From assembly GCA_025267735.1 (NCBI GenBank), contig CM046294.1:34193222-34257221 (forward strand): a DNA stretch of 64,000 nucleotides, given 5' to 3'. Positions within the stretch are counted from its first letter, which is position 1. Every line of letters begins with the position of its first letter. Shown here one piece after another: positions 11,067 to 22,386 of the stretch. The position numbers were made by a program, and so were the translations under genes. The stretch is from Mactra quadrangularis. Taxonomy: Eukaryota > Mollusca > Bivalvia > Venerida > Mactridae. The notes beneath the pieces are model-generated. The model worked only from the letters and a program-made list of their open reading frames with translations. It made no database searches and had not been told where the DNA came from.

Positions 11067-13992
11067 GTGAGTTTTTAGATTTTAATTGTTTTCTGCGATG
11101 TTAGGGGTATAAAGTTAGAGTAGCGGGTCTAGAACCTACAGTTAAACATCAGATATTTATTTGATTGTATAATTACTCCACCATTTTCAGTATAATGGTA
11201 TATTTTATTGGTTTGTTGTTTAACTTAAGGCAGTGGCTAGAGTTGCGGTACCATAACTGGAGTTACGGGAGTGGAGTAACTCTAGACAATTCATTAAGGA
11301 ATGGCTAAAGTTACGGAAGTCTAATAACTTATAATAATGGCTATTTTATAGTCTAAGTTTCATGCTTACACACGTTCACCGACTTTACAGCTATTACCCC
11401 TAGTCATTAGGCTACTGGTATATATATATCTATCAATCTCCCTGGGGAGTCATTCACTCTGCTTATTGGTGCAGCCAAAAAATGCCGCAACGGAATTATA
11501 CTACCCTCACAGGTACCCATTTACACCTGGGTGGAGTGAAGCAATTGCAGGTAAATTTCTTGCTCAAGGAAATTAGCAGTGGCCCTAGTGGGATACGAAC
11601 CCGGGACCTCTCGATCCCTAAGCGTGCGTCCTACCACTGGACTACTGCTCATACATAACTTGACTATGTTTCAACTTTTAAACATCCGAAAACATGTTAA
11701 TGGTCGTTGTTATTAAAAAATAAACAAATATTTACCGCCGTGACTTATCCTACTTGTGCTACTGTTATTACAGGTGTCATTTTGGATATTTATGATAAAC
11801 TAACCCGATGTTTAATATATGGCGATATAACGTTGTCTCCTTCAAAATATCACATACTTTAGTTTGTATTAACTTTCAGTTATATAGTTTGAATATAATT
11901 TTGACAGAACATACATGTATATAGATCTAATTTGGGCATAATTAAAAGTGTAACCCCTGTCTGGACAGCTCAGTGGTAGAGTATCTGACTTGCAAGCAGA
12001 AGTTTGCAGGCTCGATTCCAGCATGGGGTTGCAAATGTTTCTCTCCTATTACACATATTCCTAACTAATGTCTATTTTTTTCTTGTAGTGTATTGGTGAA
12101 GATACAAACAGAAAGTGGTGTCAAGCAACCTTATCTGGATAAATCACTTGCACTGTTATTGCAATCTCCAAGTAGTGGTAATAATTTAATGTCATTTTCT
12201 TTTGTAAAAGATACGTTGCAGAACAATTTAATATACATGTACTATCATGCTTACTCCATGATCAGTGACTCTCATTTACAAAAACAGCCATGCGCAGTAA
12301 AAAAAGTCTTCATCTTTTTCAGTTTTACCTATAACTGTAGATAAATGTCGCAACTATACATTCCTAACAGAAATAGCTCAGAAAAAGCATTATAGAATTT
12401 AATATTGTAACATTTAACATACTAGTACAAGGGTAATGTTCTAGGTTGTATGGAAGGTTGCTTTCATCTCATAATTCATAACAAATGACAGTTTACTTGG
12501 TATTTACTGGTTTCTTGATGGTAACTCGTGAACAACTGGATCAATAATAAATATTTTTGGTACACAATTGCAACCTCAGAAGGTATACTGGTCAAGTTTG
12601 CCTTCAGAGTCAGTATGTCAAAGGTAACAGTGACCCTGAACTGTAAAACAATTTCCAGATGATAACTTGTTCAAGGCTTGACTGATTTTAGATAATTTTG
12701 CTGACACATCATGAAATGCAGGACAAGTTTGGCTGCAGGGTCAGTGTGATAAAGGTCACCGCAATAATCTTAAACAGTAAAACAGTTTCAGGCAGAAAAC
12801 TTGTGAAAAAGTTGACAGTTATAAGAAATTTTGGTTCACATGTGTAAGATCCATGAGTCAGTTTACATTTTGATGGGTGTTACTGTGTTTTCTTAATATA
12901 ATTTTAAGATAATTTTTATTTTTAGACATGGAAACGAGACAGTCCATTATAAACGCAATTATGCACGAAGAGGAAAATAATTCCACTTCTATTGGTACAT
13001 CCATTGACAAAATAGAAGAAAAGCAGCCTGATAATAATGGTGAATGCACAGACTACAACAACAATGACAATAAGTCTTTAGAGGTGAATTTTAATTTAAT
13101 GTGCAATTATAATTATATCAAACATACCGGGGAAAAGAATTTAGACTATTTCATAACCAGTTCTGGTGAAGAAACAGTTTGTTTTTCACAAAATGTTGCA
13201 TCCTGCTACTCAAATGGTTCTAGTGAGAGTTGGAGCATTGCATCTATTCCATTGCTGGACTATCAAGAAGGTCTCATTAGAGTATCTTCCAAAGAGTCTT
13301 GTACACAAGAACAGTTTAACAACATTTTATCAGAAAAATTAAATAAGTACAAAATTTCCTGTGAAAAACTGACCAATATTTAATTTCAGGTTCACACATG
13401 GAAAGAAAGTGAAGAAAAGCTATTGATCACTTTGAGAGGAGACAGAGAAACACTCTTTAATAATAGTAGAAATCATGATAAACTATGGGAGGATATTAAA
13501 CAAGAAATGGTCCACCAGAAAATTAACGTTACTAAATTACAGTGTGTGAATAAATGGAAGAACTTAAGGAAAAAGTATAAAGAAGTAATTGATAACAATT
13601 CAAAAAGTGGTAGTGCACCCAAAACCTGGAAGCATGTTGAAGCTTTTAATGATCTTTATGGTCATAAGTGTTCAACCCGACCTGAGGTTGTTATTGATAC
13701 AAGTAATAAAGAAAAGCTTATAACATTGCCTGATGATGAACTGTCCAGTGAAAAGTCTGAGAGTCCTAATTCCAGTTGTAACTTGCTTCAACAAGGGCCT
13801 TCAAGACCAAAGAAAAGAAAAGTCAAACAATCAGACAAAGAAAAACTTCTGCAACATATTCAGAAATTTGATGAAAGACAACAGCAGGCTTTGGAGAAGT
13901 TTGAGCAGCATCATCAACAAAAAATGGAAAAAATGGACAGACTGTTGAACATATTTGAGAGTGTTGTAAAAAAAAAGCAAAGATTAAAATAG
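11041..13992 (+). CDS. Myb/SANT-like (trihelix-type) DNA-binding protein, spliced, 291 aa
   Basis: Four exons are predicted: 11041-11066, 12089-12177, 12926-13083 and 13390-13992. Every junction has a GT donor and AG acceptor, and phases (2, 1, 0) join without a stop. The last exon holds a Myb/SANT-like domain at about residues 95-180: Trp95 (WKESEEKLLI), Trp124, the QCVNKWKNLRKKYK block with Trp147, and KTW at 169-171, followed by Phe177. This spacing is typical of Myb_DNA-bind_4 domains. A basic nuclear signal (RPKKRKVK, about 230-237) and a Gln/Glu-rich probable coiled coil follow. The start was chosen because tcaagATGACGGC is followed by a strong donor (gtgagt). The protein probably binds DNA in the nucleus. 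It lies within inverted repeats, so it may serve a transposon. The family is fairly sure; the 5' exons are less sure. Confidence 0.65.
11349..11650 (-). repeat. tRNA-derived SINE, copy 1
   Basis: On the minus strand the head looks like a tRNA promoter: an A box (tagtccagtggtaggacg) and a B box (gggttcgtatccc). It is followed by a body of about 230 bp containing cccaggtgtaaatgggtacc. A close copy lies at 35663-35962 in the same orientation. The body resembles widely conserved metazoan SINE core domains (possibly Nin-DC), but that naming needs an alignment. It sits in intron 1 of the Myb/SANT gene. Confidence 0.8.
11954..12028 (+). repeat. tRNA-Ala-like relic (anticodon TGC)
   Basis: A-box-like cagctcagtggtagag and B-box-like ggctcgattcc are correctly spaced, and the anticodon loop reads cttgcaa. 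Only the outer four acceptor pairs form, with mismatches at pairs 5-7 and one in the T stem. It is read as a tRNA pseudogene or SINE head rather than a working tRNA gene. Confidence 0.55.
12089..12177 (+). CDS. Myb/SANT gene, coding exon 2
   Basis: The exon follows a pyrimidine-rich acceptor (ttttttcttgtag) and ends before gtaata. It encodes a segment including VKIQTESGVKQPYLDKS and LLLQSPSS. Phases fit exons 1 and 3 exactly. Confidence 0.5.
12590..12820. repeat. Two diverged tandem units of about 128 bp
   Basis: Blocks at about 12590 and 12719 share caagtttg, cagggtcagt, gtcaaaggt and cagtaaaacagtttc-like words in the same order. It looks like an old dispersed repeat in intron 2 of the Myb/SANT gene. 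Confidence 0.5.
12926..13083 (+). CDS. Myb/SANT gene, coding exon 3
   Basis: The acceptor is tttttag just before acATGG, and the chosen donor is GAG|gtgaat at 13084. It encodes an acidic, Asn-rich, probably disordered stretch. The frame stays open past the donor to a stop at 13381-13383, so a shorter protein of about 190 aa without the DNA-binding domain would result if this intron were kept. Confidence 0.55.
13390..13992 (+). CDS. Myb/SANT gene, last exon with the DNA-binding domain
   Basis: Begins VHTWKESEEKLLITLR after the acceptor tttcag and runs 200 codons to a TAA-free frame end at the TAG at 13990-13992. It carries the whole Myb/SANT-like domain, the nuclear signal and the C-terminal coiled coil. 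No AATAAA was seen in the next 150 bp. Confidence 0.8.
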   Translation, partial: VHTWKESEEKLLITLRGDRETLFNNSRNHDKLWEDIKQEMVHQKINVTKLQCVNKWKNLRKKYKEVIDNNSKSGSAPKTWKHVEAFNDLYGHKCSTRPEVVIDTSNKEKLITLPDDELSSEKSESPNSSCNLLQQGPSRPKKRKVKQSDKEKLLQHIQKFDERQQQALEKFEQHHQQKMEKMDRLLNIFESVVKKKQRLK

Positions 13993-14140
13993 TGTTTAAA
14001 GAACTAATTCCCTTCATTTTAGCATTCTTGTTACTAGATTTAATTAACTGCAAAATAGCAGAGACATTTTGTTTCAAGATTCTGTTCAGAAGTTTAAATG
14101 TTCAACCAGTTATTGATGAAGATGTTTTTATAGGCAATTT

Positions 14141-15104
14141 TAGCTCGACTTTTCAAAGAAAATGAGAGCTTATGCTATCACTTTTGCGTAGGCGTTGGTT
14201 TTCAGGTTAAAAGTTTTTAAAACTCTTATATCAACGCTATCCAAGATATTTCATTGAAAGTTTGTATACTTATTCATAGGGACTGTATCAACCATACTGT
14301 GAAAGCAAATAACTCTGGATGAATTATTTTTTGAGTAATTGCCCTTTTATACTTAAAAAATTGCAAAATATAGGGTTAAAGTTTTTAGAATATATTTAAT
14401 TCATATCAAGATATTTGACTTTAAGTTTGTATACTTATTTGTCGGTACTATATCTACATGCCTACCACGTGATCTAACTGTGGATGAATTATTTTGTAGT
14501 TTTGCCCCTTTATACTTAAACATTTAGGATTAAAATTTATTGAAATGGGATATTTTCAGTGCTTATAAATATACTTGAATGAAAGTCGGTATGCCTATTT
14601 ATGAGTTATAAAGCTATCTGAAAATGAAGGGATGTAACTCTTGATGAATTGTTTTTGCAGTTGTGCTCCTTTTTAATGTTTTAATTAAGTACTTTAAATT
14701 GAAATATTTTCAATACTCATCATGGTATTTTAATGAAAGATGGTATGCTTACTAATTAGTACTACATCTACACAACTATGAAGGGACATAAATCTTGATG
14801 AGATGTTTTTAGAGTTATGCCCCTTAACCTTTAGTGTTAAAATTTGGTCCAATTGAAACATTTTTAGTATTTAAGATATTTAAATAAAAGTAGGTATGCT
14901 TATTTATTGATAATACGTCTACTTAACTTTGAAGGGACATAACTATGGATGTATGTTTGAGGAGTTATGCCCCTTTCATATTTTTCAAATATGAATTTAT
15001 AATTATTGTTTGAAGGATTTATTTTCTTTGAAAAACTAAGTCCTGTCTTGAAAGCACTTTTGTTTTAAAAAAAATTGAGCACGCTGTCCTTGGACTGCTC
15101 TTGT
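14141..15104 (+). repeat. Transposon-like element with ~160-bp core units, copy 1
   Basis: Five diverged tandem units each contain a core like aagggacataactcttgatg, a gaattatttttgagttatg-type block and cccctttatactt. The element begins tagctcgacttttcaaaga and ends cttggactgctcttgt. A longer copy with about seven units lies at 36885-38195 in the same orientation. The spacing of units (about 150-178 bp) recalls the BIV160 satellite reported inside bivalve elements; identity with it is a guess that an alignment could settle. Confidence 0.75.
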
Positions 15105-15325
15105 CCACACTATAATTGGTAGATTTGTTGAAAACTTTTCTACACTTGCTGACAATTTTCGTAAGCAATGTATAAGCAAATTAAATATTGGTCAGCTTCT
15201 GTTAGGGGAAAACCTTTTTGAACACTTTTTGGGTTGTGCTCGAGCCCCTTAAATAGTTAATTTTGATAAAGTTTATAACATTAGGTGACTCGAGTAAACT
15301 CGAGTAAGTCAGCTGAACTCAATCA

Positions 15326-18300
15326 ATGTTACATCACGTGAGCAACAAACTACAGGGCACCTTACTAAGATGTCGGAGCATTAGCCCGTTTATGTAGTAA
15401 TGTGGAAGGATATACAGATCAAAACTTCATTTTAAATACAGACTTAGACTTGCTTTTGCAAGAAATGATCTTTTATATGAACACTATTTCGATCAGAGCT
15501 TATTCTTACAGAAAAGATGGAAACGTGTTTTTGACATTTGAGTGTCTACAACGTGAATGAGAGAAAACATACAATACTAAACATGATACTGTCTTTTCTT
15601 CAACTGTTGGAATTTTATCTTTACTTGAAATGAATCGTGAAGAGGCATAAGAAACTAATTAACTTCCTTCTGCCGAATCTTTGCAGGCAATAAGTAATGA
15701 AAACGTCTGGCATAGATTTCTAAAAACTGTCAACGCTACAGAATACATCGATAGTGATTAAGCAGTCTCAGTAGCGATAGTAGTTGTAGCAATGATGATG
15801 GTGATGATTCAATTCTTAGATTTTGACCTTTAAATTTTAAAAAGAAATACAAATGCGGATGATAATCATGGGGTAAAAGAATTTCCGAAAACTGCAACAT
15901 TGATGAAGAAATTTATCAAAAATACTCGCGAACAATGTGAAACGTATTGTCACCTACTTCCTGTTATAGGTTTTAATTCTTCCATTAATATACATGATTT
16001 AAACCTTATCAAGTCAAAGCTATCGAAACATCTCTGACTTCACAAATCCAAATAAGAAATAGACAACCCAGGCATATGCTTAGAAAATCAGAATCTTCGA
16101 TTCTTAGTATACATTGTACATTGATAGACATAATAAATTATCTGCCACCTGGTACATCTTACGATAATTTTTTTCCACATTCGAATGTAATTGGAGAAAG
16201 TTGTTTTTTCCATTCGAATATTGTTTGGGGGCGTAACGAATCTTGAATAAAGTTTATTCCTTCTAGTGCATTTTACTCTTCATTAAAACAATGTAATGTT
16301 CTAAAGATGGCGCCCGTGTGCTGTATGAAAGATTAATAACTAACAAAAAGAAATCGAAATCTGAAGTATCTACTTAGAAATCAGATAGCCATCAAAACCG
16401 TTGATAGCAGAAATTAACAGATCTTTGCTGCAGATATAGGAGCAAAATGAAATTTCTACTATACGCGATTTTCTTGATTACTACAACAATAAGAAGCCAT
16501 AGAAGAATTTAAATCTTACATAGTAAGCAGCGGTGAAAAAAAGGGGGTTGATACCTGTATTTCTTTAAAAAAAGCATATAAGCAGGGGTCATTCGATGTA
16601 GACATTAGAAAATGTTACATTAACGAAGACAATAAACATCAGTCTGCGTTGAGAGAAAAAACTCACATTATCAGTCCATTACTAAAGTTACTGAGAAGAC
16701 AAAAGAAACCATAACGTCTATAACGATATTGGCTTCTTATAACGAAATACTGGAATTCTCTGATCCAAAGCAAACCTGCCAAGGATGTATGAGTCATTAC
16801 TCACAAAAACAACACATGGACGTTAGTAAATGTACATGTATAGCAAAAGAACAACCAACATAGACATAATTGTGCGAACAGTAGCCAAGAATCTAGTTAC
16901 CAATGAGTTTCCATAGAAGCTTTTCACTACCATGAACTTCATAAGGAATCAATATGAAAAAACTGCCACATAGAAAAAGTCAAAATACTCTTGGCTTTTC
17001 CAGCCTCACATGAAAAAATTCCACGATACCCTGGCATAATTAAGAATTTTTTCCAGTCTACACCTTTTTGTGTTTTTCCATGGTCTAAAATCCATGAAAA
17101 ATATATGTACAAAGGAGCTTTTACAAAAAGAAGTAAATTTTAAAATATAGTGTTATGTAAGTTAAGTTCTGGGTCTATGGCACGGGTAGTAAGATAGTCC
17201 GGATAGTGTGGCTTTGAGCCATACGAGATCAGACAAGGACAGTTTCCCGCTAAAACACAAACATTTTAAAGTTTTTGTATTACTTTTACTGCAATGTTTT
17301 TTATAAGATATTTCATTACAACAATGGTCAACAACAGCGATTTATCGTAACTTTGCAAGCGGTTATACTTAATATTGCCACAGGCACCAAAAGACATCAA
17401 AAACGGCTAAAGACATCAACATGCAGTACAAAGACACACTAAGACACTATAAAGACATATAACTTGGAAACAAAGAGTCACCAAAACAGGTGCAAAAAAG
17501 TGCACAATATTTTCAGCGCATGCAGACGATTAAGTCGTTTTTATGAAAGAAATAATCGACCTTAAAAACGCTCTTTATAAAATAATGAGCACATCATTTT
17601 CCTTCATTACTATTACAAGTATGTCAAACAAAAGGAAACTCATTATGTAGTTTGTCCAGATGAAGATCTCTAGACAAATAACAATACTGAAAGTATGAAT
17701 CATAGACTTAAGGTATTAATTCGGTGGAAACTATGAAACAAACAAATAAGTGGGAAAATCTATGAACTAATAAAGACTCAAACAGGAGATAAAAGGCATG
17801 CTCTATACGACGCAGGAAATTTTGCACTGAATTTCAATTTATACAACTTAAGATCAACAAATTGTGTGGCCAAGAAAGACTGAGGATTGGAAACAGAAAA
17901 TATTCCATAATTTCTTGACATTAACATACGATCTAGTGACGGTAAGTCCTTTGTTTGGCAATGAAATCCAACAAGAATGCAGAGCAAACAGGACATCTAG
18001 AAAAGTGAATATATAATAAGTGCATTAATAGAAAACATTTTTTGTTAGTCCTGTTTTTTCCCCCAAAAAATCTTAATTCTGCAAGAGTGAGTCTGTGTGT
18101 AAAACTATTATGATTCGTTAACGTATTTGAATGCATAAGATCTTATTATCAAAGTTACACGTAGATCTTTTAGGCTCCATTTAGTAACATTTAGTTTGTC
18201 AATATCCCGGTCCATCTTATTTAGGTTACTTAGTTCTTTATCTCAAGCATTTTGAAAATAAAATTCACTGCCGCTTTCTTAAATTTATTGCTACATTTAA

Positions 18301-18481
18301 AAATGCTGTCAACTTGTTATTCTAGCCTGGTTGTCATGAACAAGTGAAAAACGGCAAAATAAATTTATGCCATGGCCGCTATCATGAAAATATCATAATC
18401 AAAGTATTAAAATAAAGACAGAGTTTCGTGCACATTAAAACCTAACAAATACATACTAATGATTACTCCTTGCACATCAGA
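15326..18481. other. Gene-free stretch
   Basis: No complete gene was seen. A 63-codon open stretch at about 15370-15560 (containing LNTDLDLLLQEMIFYMNT) has no recognised domain and no splice support. Around 17390-17470 the word aaagaca recurs loosely. Confidence 0.4.
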
Positions 18482-18771
18482 TTTGTTTGTTTGTTTGGGT
18501 TTTACGGCGCACCAACACAGAAAGGTCATATTGCGCCGATAACAAATTATGACACTATTAATTCAATCGATATTAATGGTTTTTAGCCCTATATTTTATC
18601 ATATACATTTATTTCTTTCAAAAAGTTAAGTATTGCATGTGATGGTACAGATTCAAAAAGTTCCTTAAGTGAGTTAACTTTAAAATGTTTATCACGGATG
18701 TTTTTGAGATCCTGACAATCAATGAGAACATGTTTGACATTGAAATGCTCGTCACATGGTATGCACTTAGG
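18482..18771 (-). mobile_element. LINE 3' end: C-terminal reading frame plus 3' tail
   Basis: The minus strand is open from 18771 to a stop at 18599-18601. The peptide includes KCIPCDEHFNVKHVLIDC and LKELFESVP, with NFLKEINVYDKI at the end. The CxxC...HxxxxC pattern and the ending resemble the region behind the RNase H part in many molluscan LINE proteins. It is followed by the conserved cggcgcaatatgacc block and a (CAAA)n tail at 18482-18500. This links that common repeat block to the 3' end of a LINE. The 5' part of the element is missing. Confidence 0.7.
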
Positions 18772-21700
18772 TGTTGCACATCAGATTCAAGTACAAATCA
18801 AGCAGGGCAAAAATGCGGGCGATGTGTTTATTCTATTCTGTATTATTCTGTAAGATTTTATTTTCCTCTTCTTGCCATACAAAATCTTAAAGTACATTTT
18901 TTCCCCTGTACACTTTACAAATTCTGTAGGTTTAAGTTTAGTGTAGTTAAATATGGGAAATATGGTACCATACTGTCAAACAACTTAAATTAAAAGTAAT
19001 ACAATGAATGACCACAGTATCATTCCATTAAATAGCTACAGATACTATCAATATAGTAATCATTTTATTGCTCTTACTTCATAAACTTTCAACATTAAAT
19101 GTAAAACCCCTTTCACACGCTTGTCAATATAAGTAAACACCTGTTACTATCAGTGAAACAATGAAGAGACAGATGATGGAAATACTTTTATCACCTAGAA
19201 ATTGACTGCGTAGTAAATCAGAGACACATGTATCACTCCGCAGGTTAAACTGTTCAGGCATTACCGTCGACAGTTTTCGATTTGTGGTAAAACTGAAGCA
19301 TTTCGGTGAAATTGACAAAAGCGTAAAAATGTTATGCAAACAAAATTATACATCTTTTGCAAAAACACTTTACACCAGATGGCTACACTACTAGTGCCAG
19401 TATGTCACGTTTCTAGCATATTGTAAATAAAGATTAATTTTATCATGTGTTGATGATAGAAAAAAGTAGTAGGATTTGAAAACGAAAGTTGCTATCAGGT
19501 TTTTAACTAAAATTTCCAATGAAAAGTACATTTATTGATGGAACTGGATTCCAAATAAAAACACCTGAAGCACCAAGGGCACAACAGTCCACATATTTCA
19601 TCAACAAAACATACATTGTCCCCAGAACAGCACATTCATTCACATGAACAACTTTAAATGGCAAAGTTTTCACCAAATAAATAAGTAAATGTTGAAAAAA
19701 AGTATTTCTAATTGTTTGCTTGCTGCCTAATTTAATTATTGACCATTGGGATTTCTAAGGCAAATGATATTAATTTTATTAAAGCCACCACAAAATACAG
19801 CAGTTGATGACAGTCATTGATGCTTGACAAACAAACTACGATCACAATAATTCATCTTTAGCACTTAATGCTAGGATGAGCTTCAAATAAGTATATTAAA
19901 CTGGTATTATTGTATATATGTTTTAAGCCGTCATCACCTTAAATTTTCTTGAGCACTAGCTAGACTTATTTTGTAATATAGTAAAGTGTGCAATCATCAA
20001 CTGGCCAGACTATATGAAATAAGTAATTTTCACTTACGCAAATTCAATGTATCAGGAGAGTGGGTTAAGGTGATGACTATGTTTCATTCTCAATGTTTGT
20101 TTCTAAAAGGTTGAGAAACTTACAAATAATCAGCAAAGTAACATGAACAATTTCATCTACAATACAATACAATACAATCTACAACATTAATATCCTGCTC
20201 TTATAACCACCAAATGATATTTTAACTAAAATTCAGTAAGTAAGATTATTCCAATAAACCACATCAATCCTCATTTGGATCTACCTTGGTGATCTCTTAT
20301 GCAGATAATCCTCAGATATCATAAGGTGAGAAAGTACTTCTAACATGGATTCTGTAGAATTAAATATCTGCTTAGAAGATCGCCGAGATCGTTCAAAATG
20401 ATCAATCCTTTCTAACTGTTTTCAATAACTATATACAAAATAGTTGTTACAAAGTCTCAACATAAAAAAATAACAACAAACTTTGTCTATTATTTGCCTA
20501 AATCACCGATTGTAAAATGTTTTGCTATAATTACTGAATATATTATTTTAAAACAGTTTTAGACAGTATACTTTTGTCTTACCCAATTTGTTAGGCATGG
20601 GAAAATGGTGCTAAATGGAAGAACACAAACTTCAGATACAATATCAGTACATGTAAAATCAATTTGAATACAATCATCAATTTCTGAGCTATTCATTATA
20701 CATAACTGAAACATTGAAATATAACAAGAAAAAAATGTAAACTATAAACAGGAGACATAAGCAAAACAGATCTATAATAATGCATTGAATGCTATTTGTA
20801 AAAGTACAAAAAATGCGTAGAGGAAGGATATAAAGTCAATATTTTACAAAACAAACAAACATGTAAAATAAAGCATTTGATGCTTAAGATTTTGGTTTTA
20901 AAAATAATAAATATTACATACATGTTTAAGCAAACATTGATAATAATGAAACATAGCACATAAATGGTAAACATATTGCAATTATTGTAAAATACAGCAC
21001 ATTTATTGTGGTGGTTTTTTAAATGGTTATGTTAAAGATATATATATAATACTAGCACATGAATGGTACAATGGTTTTTGGATGATTATTTAAAAAATGT
21101 ACAGTGTATATGTGAAGTATGCTCGCACACATAGGTTTTTTGGATGGTTATGTAAAATGATGAATATAGTATGCTTACTTATGGAGGGTTCAGATCTAAT
21201 CATGTTCTGAGATTCCGAGGATTTAAAAAACTTGGTAGGAATTCCAGTCATGCTTAGCTATGGATCCATCAGGACCCATTTTTATTGCCCTGTTCTCACA
21301 CGAATTTGAGAACCCATGAATCGTTTATCTCAATTTGTGATTGCTAATCTGTTACAAAAAATCTATGCCTCTTATCGGAAGAATCCCTAACGTTAAGGAG
21401 AAATCTGTAAAAAAATGACTAGGAATTTCCTCCAGATCCTAAGCAAAAACAGTAAGTGTGGAACCCTGCATATGTATGATGAAGGTTTTTAGATGATTTT
21501 GTCACAGTAAAAGCACATTTTTAGTACATGTTTTAATACATATAACAATTATTAAATCATAACCATTCCAGAAAGATAATCAAATTGAAAATTGTCATTA
21601 AGCTTCTTAGTAACTTGAAAAAATGATGGATTTAATCTTGAATCAGTAACATATTATATATAACATACTGTAACTTATAGACAATAATATTAAACATTAA

Positions 21701-22386
21701 ATCAAATTAAATTTGTAACAAATTGAAATATAAGAACCTTATGTGTTTACAAAATATACATAAAATGGTGGAAGAAATTACAATCTACATGAACCAAGTT
21801 TTATTTTGAAAATGAAAATTGAATAAATGAAGATACTGGTTTTTGAATTGCTTAGGTTTAATGAAAATTCCAGCAATTGATTCACATATGATTATTGCCA
21901 TTTCTACAGCCTTGAGACAAACTGATATTAATTTTAAAACTAACAAAACAGCTAGTTGATATTAAAAATAAGCAGACACAATTTCAAACAAATGAGCAAA
22001 ATGAATAACTGTATGTATTGTTCAATGTGTATAAACTTTTAAAAAATGGTTTCAAATAAGAAATAGAAACATATTTTCATAAAGTAAATGATGGCATTAC
22101 AACTAAATATAACACAAAACTAAACAATACTGACATGGTCATGCTGTAGATACCCTATTTTAAAATAAACAAAAGAAAACATCCATCAGTAAGGATCAAA
22201 ATGCAATATATTTCAGGAGCAGATATTTGCCTAGAAAATTGATGATCCAAGCAATGATTTTATCTCATAGAGAATATATATGATGAGTGGAAGTATCCTG
22301 TTTTTACAATTGACTGGTGATCTTCCAAATGCCATTTTGTATTATGGACTCTAGATAACCCCGTCACTAATGATGTCACATAAAAC
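18772..22386. other. Gene-free stretch downstream of the zinc-finger gene
   Basis: No coding exon was seen. It should include the 3' UTR of the minus-strand zinc-finger gene. A candidate AATAAA on the minus strand is at 21800-21805, about 580 bp after the stop, but other candidates exist. A 13-bp inverted pair (gtcatcaccttaa) lies at about 19929 and 20065. Confidence 0.4.

Larger units (their letters stand above)
10892..15325. mobile_element. Putative PIF/Harbinger-like unit with inverted ends around a Myb/SANT gene
   Basis: The left end ttgagttcagctgac then tactcgagtta (10894-10921) is matched in inverted orientation by the right end (about 15290-15323, ctcgagtaagtcagctgaac). Variants of actcgagtta recur just inside the left end (about 10910-11290) and the right end, like subterminal binding sites. 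The spliced Myb/SANT-like gene starts about 150 bp inside the left end. PIF/Harbinger transposons are known to carry a Myb/SANT partner gene beside the transposase. No transposase was found between the ends and no clear 3-bp target duplication is visible, so assignment to a superfamily is inference. Confidence 0.5.

Noticed and set aside
11954..12028. Functional tRNA-Ala gene
   Set aside because: The inner acceptor pairs and one T-stem pair are broken; a pseudogene or SINE head is more likely.
15370..15560. 63-codon open frame as a coding exon
   Set aside because: No splice sites of quality, no domain and no neighbour to join.
18685..18993. 102-codon plus-strand open frame
   Set aside because: It lies mostly antisense to the LINE C-terminal frame, which has recognisable protein features; the plus frame has none.
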